A stretch of 64,000 nucleotides of DNA from Paramecium tetraurelia. Taxonomy: Eukaryota; Ciliophora; Oligohymenophorea; Peniculida; Parameciidae. The translations under genes and the position numbers were made by a program. Shown one piece after another: positions 63,156-64,000 of this stretch; the stretch's first letter is position 1; every line of letters starts with the position of its first letter. The stretch lies in assembly GCF_000165425.1 (NCBI RefSeq), contig NW_001799019.1:3165-67164 (forward strand), given 5' to 3'. The notes below the pieces were generated by a model. It did not search any database. It had not been told where the DNA came from and was given only the letters and a program-made list of their open reading frames with translations.

Positions 63156-63783
63156 TTGGTTAATACTTATGTCATTTTTGAGTATTTCAAGTACAACTTA
63201 AAAATTGACAATTTTATTCAAGGAAAGATATCGACTAAAACATCCAAAAAATACAGAGGAGCATTTATCAATATTATATAATTATTTATAAAACAATAAA
63301 TTTGAAAATTGAGGTTTATATTTTATTGATCATAAATATATATATTTAAGTTTTATATAAAATGTATATATATTTTAACGATAAAATAATTGAGATTTAA
63401 TTTTAAAATCGAGCAAAGGTTTTCGATTGATTTAGCATTTTATGCGAAATTGCAGAAAAAGTTTGGAGGAAAATAAATTACTATAAAATCTTAGAGTGGA
63501 AGGACATTTTAGATAAGTTGGTGTAATTAGGGGATTGCGATTGAACTATGGGGGAATAGATTTTTGATTGGGATTGATGAATATAGTAGTAGTGGGTGAG
63601 ATGATGGGTCTGAGATGAGTGGATCAGGATTTGAAATTATTATGTATATGGTTGCCAAATAATTGTAGGCAAAATATTAATTTTATTAATTTTTATGGTC
63701 TTTCTCTTTGCGCTCATAAAGATGTATCATTTTATGTTGAAATAGCGCAAAATTTATGTGCTTAATAATTAATAATATTTATA
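63156..63783. other. Spacer with an unusual G-rich tract
   Basis: No gene called. From about 63470 to 63650 the plus strand is purine-rich with many GGG/GGGG runs (for example GGGGGAATAG and GGGTGAGATGATGGG), quite unlike all other spacers in the window. The minus strand holds a possible frame starting near 63512 (MSFHSKILQQF) without motifs. Confidence 0.45.
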
Positions 63784-64000
63784 ATGAGTACTCAGTGCAT
63801 CAAAGAGCAAAGCAACACGTAACCAATTTCAATTTTTGATCCTTAAGAAGAAAAGAAGATAGAACTGTAAAAGTTCAAAAAGAGTAAAGTGTGTGCTGAA
63901 TGCAAATCTTGGATAATAAGACAAAAGTCAGTTGGATGTGGAATATGTGAAGATGTATATCATCTGTCTTGTATGGTAATATTTTGTGGCATAGTTTAGA
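63784..64000 (+). CDS. PHD/C1-like zinc-finger protein, N-terminal part
   Basis: The ATG at 63784 opens a frame that runs off the right edge. A zinc-binding unit begins CAECKSW, continues CGICEDVYHLSC, and fits a PHD or C1-like finger (C-x2-C ... C-x2-C ... H-x2-C). The rest is cut off. A mini-intron (GTAATA...ATAG) probably starts after the YHLSCM codons. Partial; chromatin reader or signalling protein cannot be told apart. Confidence 0.55.

Noticed and set aside
1-64000. Telomere repeats (CCCCAA/CCCAAA), transposase genes, CRISPR arrays, rRNA
   Set aside because: Looked for on both strands at the ends and in gaps; none seen.

Overview
This window is a piece of a ciliate macronuclear genome of Paramecium type. 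Conserved proteins (dynein heavy chain, NPL4, CDC27, a cyclin-dependent kinase, NOP16) read through only if TAA and TAG code for glutamine and TGA is the only stop. Most genes are cut by tiny introns of about 18-29 nt that start GTA (rarely GTG or GTT) and end TAG, or quite often AAG. The sequence is very AT-rich and gene-dense, with short gaps between genes. All exon structures were worked out by hand from frame continuity and family motifs; no search was run.

Layout. 1-8,219: two minus-strand genes, a B-box/SPRY-like protein and a large cysteine-rich, multi-spanning surface protein. 8,220-10,265: AT-rich, with only relic-like frames. 10,266-24,377 (plus): NOP16, an unknown protein, then a 13-kb axonemal dynein heavy chain. 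24,430-30,024 (mostly minus): a small MG-start protein, a nucleostemin-type permuted GTPase, NPL4 and a CDK. 30,822-36,167: two Myb-repeat genes (minus) on either side of a TFIIB-like gene (plus). 36,528-39,535 (minus): an unknown, an MGC-start coiled-coil protein and a basic Ser-rich protein. 39,641-48,901 (plus): a PEX3-like protein, a small TM protein, a rotatin-like ARM protein and a VHS-like trafficking protein. 48,969-52,702: a Kazal-like secreted protein, two head-to-head MGC microproteins and a Pho80/U-type cyclin. 53,677-59,219: a long coiled-coil protein and CDC27/APC3 (minus), with a 102-aa plus-strand gene ending 8 nt from CDC27. 60,233-64,000: a PAP2-fold membrane protein with its catalytic residues replaced, a RING protein, a tRNA-Pro(AGG), and the start of a zinc-finger protein.

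Themes: cilium and basal body (dynein, rotatin, coiled-coil protein), cell cycle and proteolysis (CDK, cyclin, CDC27, NPL4, RING), ribosome assembly (NOP16, permuted GTPase), and transcription (two Myb proteins, TFIIB-like). There is no operon logic. I found no mobile element, CRISPR array or clearly new multi-gene system. The most unusual items are the catalytically dead PAP2-like protein, the repeated MG(C/S) N-termini on unrelated small proteins, single-base insertions in dynein and CDC27, the frequent AAG intron acceptors, and the expanded zinc-binding motif series in NPL4.
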